Made by a program: the position numbers and the translations under genes. From positions 1-57,351 of the forward strand of contig CAZWVM010000003.1 of NCBI GenBank assembly GCA_964637705.1: DNA of 57,351 nucleotides. Direction: 5' to 3'. Source of the stretch: CAZWVM01 sp964637705. Lineage in GTDB: Bacteria > UBA8481. This document shows positions 16,707-24,964 of the stretch, piece by piece; the stretch's first letter is position 1, and every line of letters begins with the position of its first letter. The notes under the pieces are model-generated. The model saw only the letters and a program-made list of their open reading frames with translations. It searched no databases and had not been told where the DNA came from.

Positions 16707-16814
16707 GAAGGAATATGCCGGAGCTTTCCCGGGATTGCAGATTCTCTCTGTCGTTTCCGAAGTTCCCGGCGAGATCCCGCGCCCTCTTCGAAACCCTGAC
16801 AATCCTGAATTTTA

Positions 16815-16843
16815 TTGAGAAAACCTGCCGATAACTGTACAAG
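16815..16843 (+). promoter_or_regulatory. Candidate promoter of the Ino1 operon, with strong Shine-Dalgarno downstream
   Basis: TTGAGA (16815-16820), a 17-base spacer and TACAAG (16838-16843), followed by a leader of about 30 bases that contains AAGGAGG at 16868-16874, four bases before ATG 16879. Unlike most operon heads here, this one is clearly leadered. Confidence 0.5.
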
Positions 16844-16878
16844 GCTAAGGAGAGCTGGGAGGTCCACAAGGAGGTCCC

Positions 16879-18018
16879 ATGTCCGTTCAAAAGAAAAACG
16901 GCAGAATCCGCGTCGCCCTCGTGGGCGTCGGAAACTGCGCGTCATCTCTCGTCCAGGGAATCCAGTATTATCGCCGGAAGAGGAACCACGGGTCGGTCGG
17001 CCTGATGCACGAGGTCCTGGGCGGATACCGGCCGCAGGACATCCAGTTCGTCGCCGCCTTCGACATCGACAAGCGCAAGGTCACGAAGGACCTCTCGGAG
17101 GCGATCTTCCAGAAGCCGAACTGCACGACCGTCTTCCAGCCGGAGATCCCCTTTCTCCGGTGCCGCGTCGAGCGCGGTTTCCTCCTCGACGGCGTGGCGC
17201 GGCACATGCTCACCTATCCCGTGGACCGGACCTTCGTCGTGGACGAATTCCTGGACGATTTCTGCTCGAAGGAGGAGGAATCGGACGCGGAGAAGCGGAT
17301 CACGGCTCACCTGAAGGCGAAGCGCGCGGAGGTCCTCCTGAACTTCCTGCCCGTGGGCAGCCAGAAGGCGACGGAGTTCTACATGCGGTGCGCGCTGGCG
17401 GCCGGATGCGCCGTCGTCAACTGCATGCCGGTCTTCATCGCCTCGAACGTCGAGTGGGCGAAGCGATTCGAGAAGGCGGGGCTGCCGATCATCGGAGACG
17501 ACGTGAAGAGCCAGTTCGGCGCCACGATCCTCCACCGCACGATCGCTCGGCTGGTCTCCGAGCGCGGCGGCGCCGTGGACCGGACCTACCAGCTCAACAC
17601 CGGCGGCAACACGGATTTCCTGAACATGCTCAACCGTGACCGCCTCGCCTCGAAGAAGATCTCCAAGACCGAGTCGGTCCAGTCGCAGTTGCCCGTTCCC
17701 CTGGAGGCGGAGAAGATCCACGTCGGACCCTCGGACTACGTGCCGTGGCAGAACGACAACAAGGTCTGCTTCCTCCGCGTCGAGGGGCGTCTCTTCGGCG
17801 ACGTCCCCTTCAACCTCGAGGCGCGCCTCTCGGTCGAGGACTCCCCCAACTCGGCGGGCGTCATGATCGACGCGGTCCGCCTGCTGAAGATCGGCCTCGA
17901 CCGCCGGCTCAAGGGTCCGCTCCTGGCGGCCAGTTCCTACCTGATGAAGCACCCGCCCGTCCAGGCCCCGGACGACGAGGCACGCGAGGCGGTCGAGCGC
18001 TTCATCCGCGGCCGCTGA
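16879..18018 (+). CDS. ino1: Myo-inositol-1-phosphate synthase
   Basis: This 379-aa NAD-dependent enzyme isomerises glucose 6-phosphate to inositol 1-phosphate. Diagnostic segments are GVGNCASSL at residues 16-24, GDDVKSQFGAT at 206-216, LNTGGNTDF at 239-247 and SDYVPWQNDNK at 285-295. The length fits the compact archaeal/actinobacterial form rather than the eukaryotic one of over 500 residues. It leads the region D operon. A bifunctional inositol-phosphate cytidylyltransferase and phosphotransferase is encoded 37 kb away in the same window, so the two probably form one pathway. Confidence 0.95.
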   Translation: MSVQKKNGRIRVALVGVGNCASSLVQGIQYYRRKRNHGSVGLMHEVLGGYRPQDIQFVAAFDIDKRKVTKDLSEAIFQKPNCTTVFQPEIPFLRCRVERGFLLDGVARHMLTYPVDRTFVVDEFLDDFCSKEEESDAEKRITAHLKAKRAEVLLNFLPVGSQKATEFYMRCALAAGCAVVNCMPVFIASNVEWAKRFEKAGLPIIGDDVKSQFGATILHRTIARLVSERGGAVDRTYQLNTGGNTDFLNMLNRDRLASKKISKTESVQSQLPVPLEAEKIHVGPSDYVPWQNDNKVCFLRVEGRLFGDVPFNLEARLSVEDSPNSAGVMIDAVRLLKIGLDRRLKGPLLAASSYLMKHPPVQAPDDEAREAVERFIRGR

Positions 18019-18049
18019 CGCGGCGGCAACCCGTGACGGTGAGCCCCCG

Positions 18050-20011
18050 ATGACGTCACCGCGCGTTCTTCTCGTCAATCCCGCCGAGCCCGGGGAACCC
18101 CTGGCCTACCTTCCCCTCTCGCTGATCGGGATCGCGGAGGTGCTCCGGCGGGACGGGGTCCACGTCGAGATTCTCGATGCGCGCCTCGATGATCTCCCCG
18201 TGCACGAGACGATCCGGCGCATCCGCAGCGGCGATTACGATGTCGTCGGGATCACGGGGCTCAACAAGTCCTACCGGTACATCAAGGACCTGGCCTTCGA
18301 GTTCAAGCGCCACTTTCCGGCGAAACCCCTCGTGGCCGGCGGCACCTTCATCGCCGCCGAACCCCGCATCATCCTCGAGAAGGTCCCCTTCGACGCGGCC
18401 TGCATCGGCGAGGGGGAACCGATCGTGGTCGAGCTCGTCAGGCGCCTCGCCGCCGGCGCATCCCTCGAGGGCCTGCAGGGGATCGCGTTCATGCGGAACG
18501 GCGTCTATGTCGAAACGGAGCGGGTGTATTGCGACGACATGGAATCCCTCCCCTTCCCCGCGTACGACCTCCTGGACATGCCCCGGTATCTGAGGAAGAT
18601 CGAGACCCTCAAGATCGACCGGGAGCATTTCATTCCGATCAACACGGGACGCGGCTGCGTCTACCACTGCTACTATTGCGGCCGGCGCGGCGTGGGCGTG
18701 CGCCGGACTTCACCCCGCCGCCTCCTCGAGCACATGGACTTGCTCCACGAGCGCTACGGCATCAAGGCCTTCATGTTCAGCGAGGACAATCCTCTGCACC
18801 CGAGGGAATGGATCCTCGAGTTCCTCGGGCTCGTCAAGGATTCGGGCCGGCCTTACAAGCTGGCCATGTCGGGTTGCCCGGACCAGATGGACGACGAGAT
18901 CATCGGCCGCGTCGCGGAGCTCGGCGTGGACATGAGCTACACCATCGAGCACCTCGACCCGGAGATCCAGAAGGGATTCCACCGGGTGAAGCAGAGCAAG
19001 CACATCATCCGGGCCATGGAGCTCCTCAAGAAGCACCGGGTGGTCAACGCGAGCTTCAACATGCTCTGGGGGCACCCGAAGGATACCGCGGCCCGCTTCC
19101 GGGCGGCCTTCCGGGACGCCATGAACCTCATGTACAAGTACGACATCCACTACATCGCCGCCGTCGGTCTCTGCGTCTACCAGAACAGCCGGATGTTCCA
19201 GGATGCGCGCCAGATGGGCAAGATCGTCGACTACGAGGACCACATGTACGCTTCCGACGGATTCGGCCCCTACGTCAACCTGACCGCGGAGAACGACGAC
19301 GTGTACCGCACCTTCATCGCCGAGCTGTACCAGCTCGGCATGCTCAAGATCCTCGCGGGCGCGGTCCAGTTTCACCGCCTGGCGAGCACGGAGGACGGGG
19401 GGGAACGCCTCGAATACTGGACGAAGCGCTTCACGATGTCGATGGAGCGCCTGCGGTTCCTCCAGGGCCTGTACACGATGCCGGACGAGGAGCGCGCAAG
19501 GCGGCGCGCGGAGATCGAGGACTGTCTTCCGTGCGCCATGTACGATCCGGGCCGGAATTACTACCGCGAGATCGCCTGCCTCGCGGAACTCCTCGATCTG
19601 CCCCGCGGCACGCGTCTCGTCGCCTTCGGTGCCGGATCCCTCGCGCCGCGCAACACCGCGCGGCTCTTCAACAGCGTCCGCGAGGGCGGACTCGTGCTCG
19701 AGGGCTTCGCGGAACTCGAGGCGACGGCGGGACGGCACGAGGGACTGCCGTTGAAGCCGCTCCGCGATTGGACCGCGTCCGCGCCCGGCGCGATCGTCAC
19801 GTGGGAAACGCACCCGGGTCTCGAACGGGCGCGCGACGAGTCCGCGCGACTCTTCCCCGGGACTCCGTTCCTCGTCGTCTCCGCCGCCACGCTCGATCCG
19901 CCCCGGAGATTCTCCGGCGTCCATCTCGCCACCTTTGCGAACGAGAAGTACTGGGAAGTTCACGTGAAGGACGGCAAGATGAGCTGGGAAGCCTGCTATG
20001 ACCGGTATTGA
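18050..20011 (+). CDS. B12-binding-type radical SAM protein with C-terminal Rossmann domain
   Basis: This 653-aa protein has a B12-binding-like N-terminal domain (residues 1-170), then a radical SAM core with cluster motif Cys203-x3-Cys207-x2-Cys210 in GRGCVYHCYYCG. The 4Fe-4S cluster should cleave SAM to start radical chemistry, often methylation or rearrangement of unactivated carbons. Residues from about 525 form an extra Rossmann-like domain (TRLVAFGAGSLAPRNTARL; LRDWTASAPGAIVTWE), which is unusual for the family. It follows Ino1 by 31 bases and overlaps the next gene by 14 bases. The substrate may be a sugar nucleotide or inositol derivative (inference). Confidence 0.87.
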   Translation: MTSPRVLLVNPAEPGEPLAYLPLSLIGIAEVLRRDGVHVEILDARLDDLPVHETIRRIRSGDYDVVGITGLNKSYRYIKDLAFEFKRHFPAKPLVAGGTFIAAEPRIILEKVPFDAACIGEGEPIVVELVRRLAAGASLEGLQGIAFMRNGVYVETERVYCDDMESLPFPAYDLLDMPRYLRKIETLKIDREHFIPINTGRGCVYHCYYCGRRGVGVRRTSPRRLLEHMDLLHERYGIKAFMFSEDNPLHPREWILEFLGLVKDSGRPYKLAMSGCPDQMDDEIIGRVAELGVDMSYTIEHLDPEIQKGFHRVKQSKHIIRAMELLKKHRVVNASFNMLWGHPKDTAARFRAAFRDAMNLMYKYDIHYIAAVGLCVYQNSRMFQDARQMGKIVDYEDHMYASDGFGPYVNLTAENDDVYRTFIAELYQLGMLKILAGAVQFHRLASTEDGGERLEYWTKRFTMSMERLRFLQGLYTMPDEERARRRAEIEDCLPCAMYDPGRNYYREIACLAELLDLPRGTRLVAFGAGSLAPRNTARLFNSVREGGLVLEGFAELEATAGRHEGLPLKPLRDWTASAPGAIVTWETHPGLERARDESARLFPGTPFLVVSAATLDPPRRFSGVHLATFANEKYWEVHVKDGKMSWEACYDRY

Positions 20012-21023
20012 GACAACCTCCCCGCCGCGCCTCGGTGCGGCCGTCGTAGGCCTGGGCGTCGGGGAACAGCACGCGCGGGCACTCCTGTCGGCCGGGTGCG
20101 AGCTCCGGTGGCTCTACGACCTCGACGAAGGACGGTCCCGCGAAGTGGCGACCCGGCTAGGCGCCGGCCGTCCGGCCCCGGATTTCGAAGCCCTTCTCGA
20201 GGATCCCGAGGTCCGGATCGTCTCCATCGCGTCTTTCGACGACGCCCATTTCGGCCAGGTCATAGAGTCTCTCGCCGCCCGGAAACATCTCTTCGTCGAG
20301 AAACCTCTCTGCCGCTCGCGGGAGGAGCTGGCCCGGGTTCGGGAGGCCTGGGAGAGAGCGGGGCGCCCCCATCTCGCCTCCAACCTCGTCCTGCGCGCTG
20401 CTCCCCTCTACCGGTGGCTCGGGGAGGAGATCCTCCGCGGGACGCTCGGCAGGATCTACGCGATCGACGGAGAGTATCTCTACGGCCGCCTCGCGAAGAT
20501 CACCGAGGGATGGCGGAAGGACGTGGAGAACTACTCCGTCGTCCAGGGCGGCGGCATCCACATGCTCGATCTCATGCTCGCGATCGCCGGCGAGGCGCCG
20601 GTCCGCGTCCACGCCGTCGGCAACCGGATGGCGACGGCGGGAACCTCCTTCCGCTACGACGACTTCGCCGCCGCGACCTTCACCTTCCCCTCGGGACTCG
20701 TCGGCCGCCTCACGGCGAACTTCGGCTGCGTGCATCGCCACCAGCACGTGCTGCGCGTCTACGGAACGAAGGGAACTTTCCTGTATGATGACGCGGGAGC
20801 GCGCCTTCATCTCAGCCGAGACCCCGGCGACGAGCCGCAGACCATTGACCTGGCCCCGAAACCGGCCGAAAAGGGCGCCCTCATCCCGGCTTTCGTCGCG
20901 GCGATCCGCGGCGGGGCCGATGCGCGGCCGGGCGCGGAGCGTGAATTCGAGTTGGTCAACGCGTGCCTGGCGGCGGACGAGGCCCGGGAACGCGGGGAGA
21001 TCATCGAGGTGACGAGACCGTGA
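19998..21023 (+). CDS. Gfo/Idh/MocA-family oxidoreductase
   Basis: This 341-aa oxidoreductase has AAVVGLGVGEQHARAL around residues 14-29 and FVEKPLCRS from 99. The C-terminal domain contains GGGIHMLDLML, typical of the family. Its ATG lies within the end of the radical SAM gene, and its TGA overlaps the GTG of the aminotransferase. An oxidase followed by a DegT aminotransferase suggests a keto-sugar that is then aminated, as in amino-sugar pathways. Confidence 0.9.
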   Translation: MTGIETTSPPRLGAAVVGLGVGEQHARALLSAGCELRWLYDLDEGRSREVATRLGAGRPAPDFEALLEDPEVRIVSIASFDDAHFGQVIESLAARKHLFVEKPLCRSREELARVREAWERAGRPHLASNLVLRAAPLYRWLGEEILRGTLGRIYAIDGEYLYGRLAKITEGWRKDVENYSVVQGGGIHMLDLMLAIAGEAPVRVHAVGNRMATAGTSFRYDDFAAATFTFPSGLVGRLTANFGCVHRHQHVLRVYGTKGTFLYDDAGARLHLSRDPGDEPQTIDLAPKPAEKGALIPAFVAAIRGGADARPGAEREFELVNACLAADEARERGEIIEVTRP

Positions 21024-22180
21024 CGGCAAGTGAAACGATCCCCTTCGGCCGGCCCTGGATCACCGACGACGACATCGCCGCCGTCACGAAGGTTCTCTCC
21101 GGGCACATCCTGACCCACGGCCCCGAGGGCAAGGCCTTCGAGGCGGAGTTCGCCCGCTTCATGGGCGGGGACGCCCACTGCGTGACCGTCAGCTCCTGCA
21201 TGGCCGCCCTCCACCTCTCCTACCTTCACCTCGGCGTCGGCCCCGGCGACGAGGTGATCGTGCCCGCGCAGACCCATGTCGCGACCGTGCATGCCGTGGA
21301 GATGGTGGGCGCGCGGCCGGTCTTCGCGGACTGCGACCCGGCCACGGGCAACATGACGCCGGCCGCGATCCGCGCGGCGATCACGGAGCGGACGCGGGCG
21401 GTCGGCATCGTCCACTTCGCCGGCATTCCCTGCGACATGCCCGCGATTCTCGAGGTCACGGAACCGCGCGGGATCCCGGTCGTGGAGGACTGCGCCCTCG
21501 CGGTCGGGACGCGGATCGGGGGCCGCCATGCCGGCCTCTTCGGCGTCTCGGGCTGCTTCTCCTTCTACCCCGTCAAGCACATCACGACGGGCGAAGGCGG
21601 CCTCTTCGTGTCGAAGCACCGCGAGGTGGCGGAGGCCGTGGCGAAACTGAGGGCCTTCGGCGTCGACCGGTCCCACGGCGAGAGGAAGATCCCCGGGATG
21701 TACGACGTCGCCGGGCGGGGCCTCAACTACCGCATGAGCGAAATGCAGGCCGCGCTCGGGCGGACACAGCTGTCCCGGATCGACACCATCCTCGGGCGAA
21801 GGTCGGACAACTTCGCGGCCCTGGCGGCGGCCCTCGCGGACGAACCTCGAATCCGCGTTCTCGACGCATCGGCCCCCGGGACCACGAACGCGCATTACTG
21901 CCTCTCGGTCGTGCTCGCAGCCCCCCGCGAGGGAGAACGGGATCGGATCGTCCTCGGGCTCAGGGAACGCGGCGTCGAATCGAGCATCTACTATCCCCAC
22001 CCCGTGCCGCGCATGTCATACTATCGTTCGAAGTACGGTTACGAACCGGGCCGGTTCCCGGGAGCGGAAGCGTTGAGCGACCGTTCGATCGCCCTGCCCG
22101 TCGGGCCTCATCTCGGCGCGGCCGAGATGAAGCGGATCGCGGACACCCTTCGCGCGGTGCTCAAGGAGGAGAATTCATGA
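21020..22180 (+). CDS. DegT/DnrJ/EryC1-family sugar aminotransferase
   Basis: This 386-aa PLP enzyme should transfer an amino group, usually from glutamate, to a keto-sugar nucleotide. The PLP lysine is Lys186 in SFYPVKHITTGEGG, and the cofactor-binding Asp of VVEDCALAVG lies near residue 157. The N-terminal GRPWITDDDIAAV and LTHGPEGKAFE are typical. The GTG start overlaps the oxidoreductase stop, and the stop overlaps the epimerase ATG (ATGA). With that context it most likely makes an amino sugar. Confidence 0.92.
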   Translation: MTASETIPFGRPWITDDDIAAVTKVLSGHILTHGPEGKAFEAEFARFMGGDAHCVTVSSCMAALHLSYLHLGVGPGDEVIVPAQTHVATVHAVEMVGARPVFADCDPATGNMTPAAIRAAITERTRAVGIVHFAGIPCDMPAILEVTEPRGIPVVEDCALAVGTRIGGRHAGLFGVSGCFSFYPVKHITTGEGGLFVSKHREVAEAVAKLRAFGVDRSHGERKIPGMYDVAGRGLNYRMSEMQAALGRTQLSRIDTILGRRSDNFAALAAALADEPRIRVLDASAPGTTNAHYCLSVVLAAPREGERDRIVLGLRERGVESSIYYPHPVPRMSYYRSKYGYEPGRFPGAEALSDRSIALPVGPHLGAAEMKRIADTLRAVLKEENS

Positions 22181-23181
22181 TATCCATGGAAGGACGCAAG
22201 ATCGTCCTGATCGGCGGGGCCGGCTTCATCGGGACCAACCTCGCGGTCGGCCTGGCCCGGCAGGGCGCCGAGGTTCACGTCATCGACGGCCTGCAGGTCA
22301 ACAATCTCCTCGCCTTCTCCTCTCACCGGCCCGACATGCCTCACCGCGAGTTGTACCTCAGGATGATCCAAGAGCGGCTGAAGCGCCTCCAGGACGCGGG
22401 CATCCCCCTCTACATCCAGGATGCGCGCGACTACCTCGCGCTCGGCCGGATCCTCAACGGCATCATGCCCCAGGTGATCATCCAGCTGGCCGCCGTCGCC
22501 CACGCGGACCGGTCGAACAAGGATCCCTTCAGCACCTTCGACCACAGCCTGAGGACCCTGGAGAACGCCCTCGATCACGCGCGCGACAACATCGAGCACT
22601 TCGTCTACTTCTCCTCCAGCATGGTCTACGGGAATTTCCGAACCCCTTCCGTCGACGAGAACCACCCCCTCGACTCGGTCGGGATCTATGGGGCCCTCAA
22701 GGCGGCCGGCGAGCGGATCGTGATCGCCTACCAGCAGGTCTTCGACCTGCCCTTCACGATCGTCAGGCCCTCCGCCCTGTACGGCCCGGGCTGCGTCAGC
22801 CGGCGCGTCGCGCAGGTTTTCATCGAGAGCGCGATGCGCGGTGAACCCCTGAGGATCTCCAACGGCGGCGCCGAGAAGCTCGACTTCACCTACGTCGACG
22901 ACCTCGTGGAAGGAGTCTCCCTCGCCCTTCGGGTGCCCGCGGCCCGCAACGAGGTCTTCAACCTCACCTACGGCGAGGGCCGCTCCATCCGCGAACTGGC
23001 CGACCTCGTCAAGGCCGCCTACCCGGGCACGACGGAACAATCGGTCCAGCGCGACAATCTCATCCCCGTGCGCGGCACCCTCTCGATCGAGAAGGCGCGG
23101 CGGCTCCTCGGTTACGCCCCGAAAACTCCGCTCGAAGCGGGTATCCCGAAATACATCGAGTGGTACAAGAACCTGGAGTAG
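22177..23181 (+). CDS. NAD-dependent nucleotide-sugar epimerase/dehydratase
   Basis: This 334-aa extended short-chain dehydrogenase has LIGGAGFIGTNL at residues 11-22, SSSMVYG near 146, and the catalytic Tyr171 and Lys175 in YGALK. The C-terminal GTLSIEKARRLLGYAPK is the usual substrate-domain ending. Likely activities are C4 or C5 epimerisation or dehydration of a nucleotide sugar. A GGAGGAG site precedes ATG 22177. It ends region D, 26 bases from the opposing operon. Confidence 0.9.
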   Translation: MISMEGRKIVLIGGAGFIGTNLAVGLARQGAEVHVIDGLQVNNLLAFSSHRPDMPHRELYLRMIQERLKRLQDAGIPLYIQDARDYLALGRILNGIMPQVIIQLAAVAHADRSNKDPFSTFDHSLRTLENALDHARDNIEHFVYFSSSMVYGNFRTPSVDENHPLDSVGIYGALKAAGERIVIAYQQVFDLPFTIVRPSALYGPGCVSRRVAQVFIESAMRGEPLRISNGGAEKLDFTYVDDLVEGVSLALRVPAARNEVFNLTYGEGRSIRELADLVKAAYPGTTEQSVQRDNLIPVRGTLSIEKARRLLGYAPKTPLEAGIPKYIEWYKNLE

Positions 23182-23186
23182 GAGGA

Positions 23187-23205
23187 ACCGGGCCTTCGCC
23201 CCGGT
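23187..23205. terminator. Weak hairpin between convergent operons
   Basis: ACCGGG (23187-23192) pairs with CCCGGT (23200-23205) over a 7-base loop in the 26-bp gap between the stops of regions D and E. There is no T-run, so a role as terminator is only possible. Confidence 0.25.
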
Positions 23206-23207
23206 GA

Positions 23208-24215
23208 TCAGGAACCGATCGAGGAATCCGGAAGCCGTTCCTGAGAATCGTGAATCGCTTCGATAAGCCGTTCCGTCCGGAGCGCCGAGTCGCCGGGACT
23301 GGCGAGCGGTTCCTTCCCGCCGAAAGCCGCCGCCAGGTTCTCGTATAACGCGTAGAGAGCCTCCCCGACGGTCGACTCCAGCTGCACCGGCGCATCCGCC
23401 GCGACCTCCCGTGCCGCCTCGAGGGCGCGGTGGGGCGCGCCGGGAGCGTGAAGGATCGTCAGGCCCTCGTTCAGGATCGAAAGCCTTCCCGTCGTGCCCC
23501 AGATATCGAGGGAGACCTCGCGGTAACGGCCGAAATCGAGGGGTTGCACCGCGACGAGAGAGCCGTTCCCGATCCGGAGCTGGAAAGGCGGCTCCGGGTC
23601 CGCCGGCGCGGCCGTTCGCGACGGCCCCGTCGCCGTCGCCTCGGTCACCTCCCCGAGGAGCATCCGGACGAAGTCCACGAGATGACTGCCGTTGTTGAGG
23701 AGGCCGTTGCCGTAGAGGCCGAAGGCCGCCTGGGGCTCACCGACGAGATCCCTCAGCCGTCCCGCCGCCAGGTCGCGGAAGAGCCGGTCGGCACGGCGCC
23801 AGTAATTCACCGCTACGAGGATCCCCCGCCCGCGGCAATGCTCGAGAAACCGTTCCGCCTCGGCGACCGTGCGGCCGAGAGGTTTCTCGACGAGGACCGC
23901 GCGCAGGGACGGCATCCTCTCCACGATCTCCAGGCGCGCCGCCGGCGGCGTGGCGATGACCGCCAGCGCGGGGCGAAGACTCTCCTCCAGTTCCTCGACG
24001 CGCGCGGCGACGGCCGGGACCTTCCATTCCGTCCTCGCCTCGATGCGGGCCTCCTCCGAGGCATCGACGACGGCCTCCCAGCGGAACGAGGGATGGGACG
24101 AGAGCACCTGGGCATGGGTCGCGAAGCGGTAGTGGCGGGCCGTCAGCGGGTCCGACGCGTAACCGGCCGCGATGCGCCCGAAGCCGACGAGGACGGTGCC
24201 GATCCTCCCGCTCAT
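23208..24215 (-). CDS. Gfo/Idh/MocA-family oxidoreductase
   Basis: This 335-aa protein has VLVGFGRIAAGYA at residues 8-20 and VEKPLGRTVAE from 109. The middle segment NGLLNNGSHLVDFVRMLLG is typical of the substrate domain. The ATG at 24215 shares ATGA with the upstream cytidylyltransferase. This is the last gene of the long region E operon. Such oxidoreductases next to SpsF-type and DegT genes are common in CMP-sugar and spore-coat-like glycan loci. Confidence 0.9.
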   Translation of the reverse strand: MSGRIGTVLVGFGRIAAGYASDPLTARHYRFATHAQVLSSHPSFRWEAVVDASEEARIEARTEWKVPAVAARVEELEESLRPALAVIATPPAARLEIVERMPSLRAVLVEKPLGRTVAEAERFLEHCRGRGILVAVNYWRRADRLFRDLAAGRLRDLVGEPQAAFGLYGNGLLNNGSHLVDFVRMLLGEVTEATATGPSRTAAPADPEPPFQLRIGNGSLVAVQPLDFGRYREVSLDIWGTTGRLSILNEGLTILHAPGAPHRALEAAREVAADAPVQLESTVGEALYALYENLAAAFGGKEPLASPGDSALRTERLIEAIHDSQERLPDSSIGS

Positions 24216-24964
24216 CGCACAGCCTTCTCGACGCAGTCGCGGTTGAGCGCCGCGATGGCCGGGTGTTCCGCGAGCAGGTGCAGGATCTCGGCGGTGCCGA
24301 AGCCGTCGCCGTGGACGGGCCCGAGGCGCCCGTATACCTCGCGGATGAAGGCGAGATCCTCGGGATAATCGAGCTGGAAGCGCAGGTCCGGGCGGCGCAA
24401 TTCCGGCGGTGCGACGAGGTGGTGGATCCGGTAGCGCTCCGGGTGCTCGTAGAAGAAGAGCGAGACGTGCTCGCGCACGGCCGGGTCCGCCACCTCCCGC
24501 TCGACCGCCTCGAGGTCGGAAAGGCGAAAGACCTGGACGTCGGCTCCCTGGGGATACGTCAGGTGCCACGTGTTCGAGACGACGTCGATGTCGCCGGAGA
24601 GAAACGTCGCCACGCCGAGCTCGATCACCGCGGGATCGAGGAGCGTCGCATCGCCCGTGACCTCTACGATCACCTCGCTCTTCATCTTTCGGTGCGCCTC
24701 GACGACCCGCAGGAGCACGTCCTCCTCGCTCCCCCGGTGGCAGGCGATCCCCTCGGCCGAGGCCAGGGCCTCGAGGGGATCGTCGTCGCGGTTCACCGTC
24801 GTCGCCAGCACGATCCCGTCGAGCGAGGCGCACCGCTTCAGGCGCCGGACGAGCCGGGCCAGGGCTGGCGCGCCGTGCACGTCGGCGAGCACCTTGCCGG
24901 GCAGGCGCGAGGAGGTCATCCGCGCCTCGATGCTGGCCACGACCCTCGGATGCCCGTCGCTCAC
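24212..24964 (-). CDS. SpsF/NeuA-like cytidylyltransferase
   Basis: This 250-aa GT-A fold nucleotidyltransferase should couple CTP to a sugar or sugar acid, releasing pyrophosphate. The signature EARMTSSRLPGKVL lies at residues 13-26 and VEVTGDATLLDP further on marks the metal site. It matches the CMP-KDO/CMP-sialate synthetase superfamily in its SpsF branch. The GTG start overlaps the aminotransferase stop as GTGA. A NeuB-type synthase in region G could supply its substrate. The exact sugar is unknown. Confidence 0.88.
   Translation of the reverse strand: MSDGHPRVVASIEARMTSSRLPGKVLADVHGAPALARLVRRLKRCASLDGIVLATTVNRDDDPLEALASAEGIACHRGSEEDVLLRVVEAHRKMKSEVIVEVTGDATLLDPAVIELGVATFLSGDIDVVSNTWHLTYPQGADVQVFRLSDLEAVEREVADPAVREHVSLFFYEHPERYRIHHLVAPPELRRPDLRFQLDYPEDLAFIREVYGRLGPVHGDGFGTAEILHLLAEHPAIAALNRDCVEKAVR

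Noticed and set aside
16707..16814. Possible riboswitch between the divergent operons upstream of Ino1
   Set aside because: No strong stem set or known aptamer core was visible. The short leaders of both promoters leave little room for one.
23187..23205. Strong bidirectional terminator between regions D and E
   Set aside because: The stem is only six pairs and no T-run follows on either strand. It is listed as a weak hairpin only.
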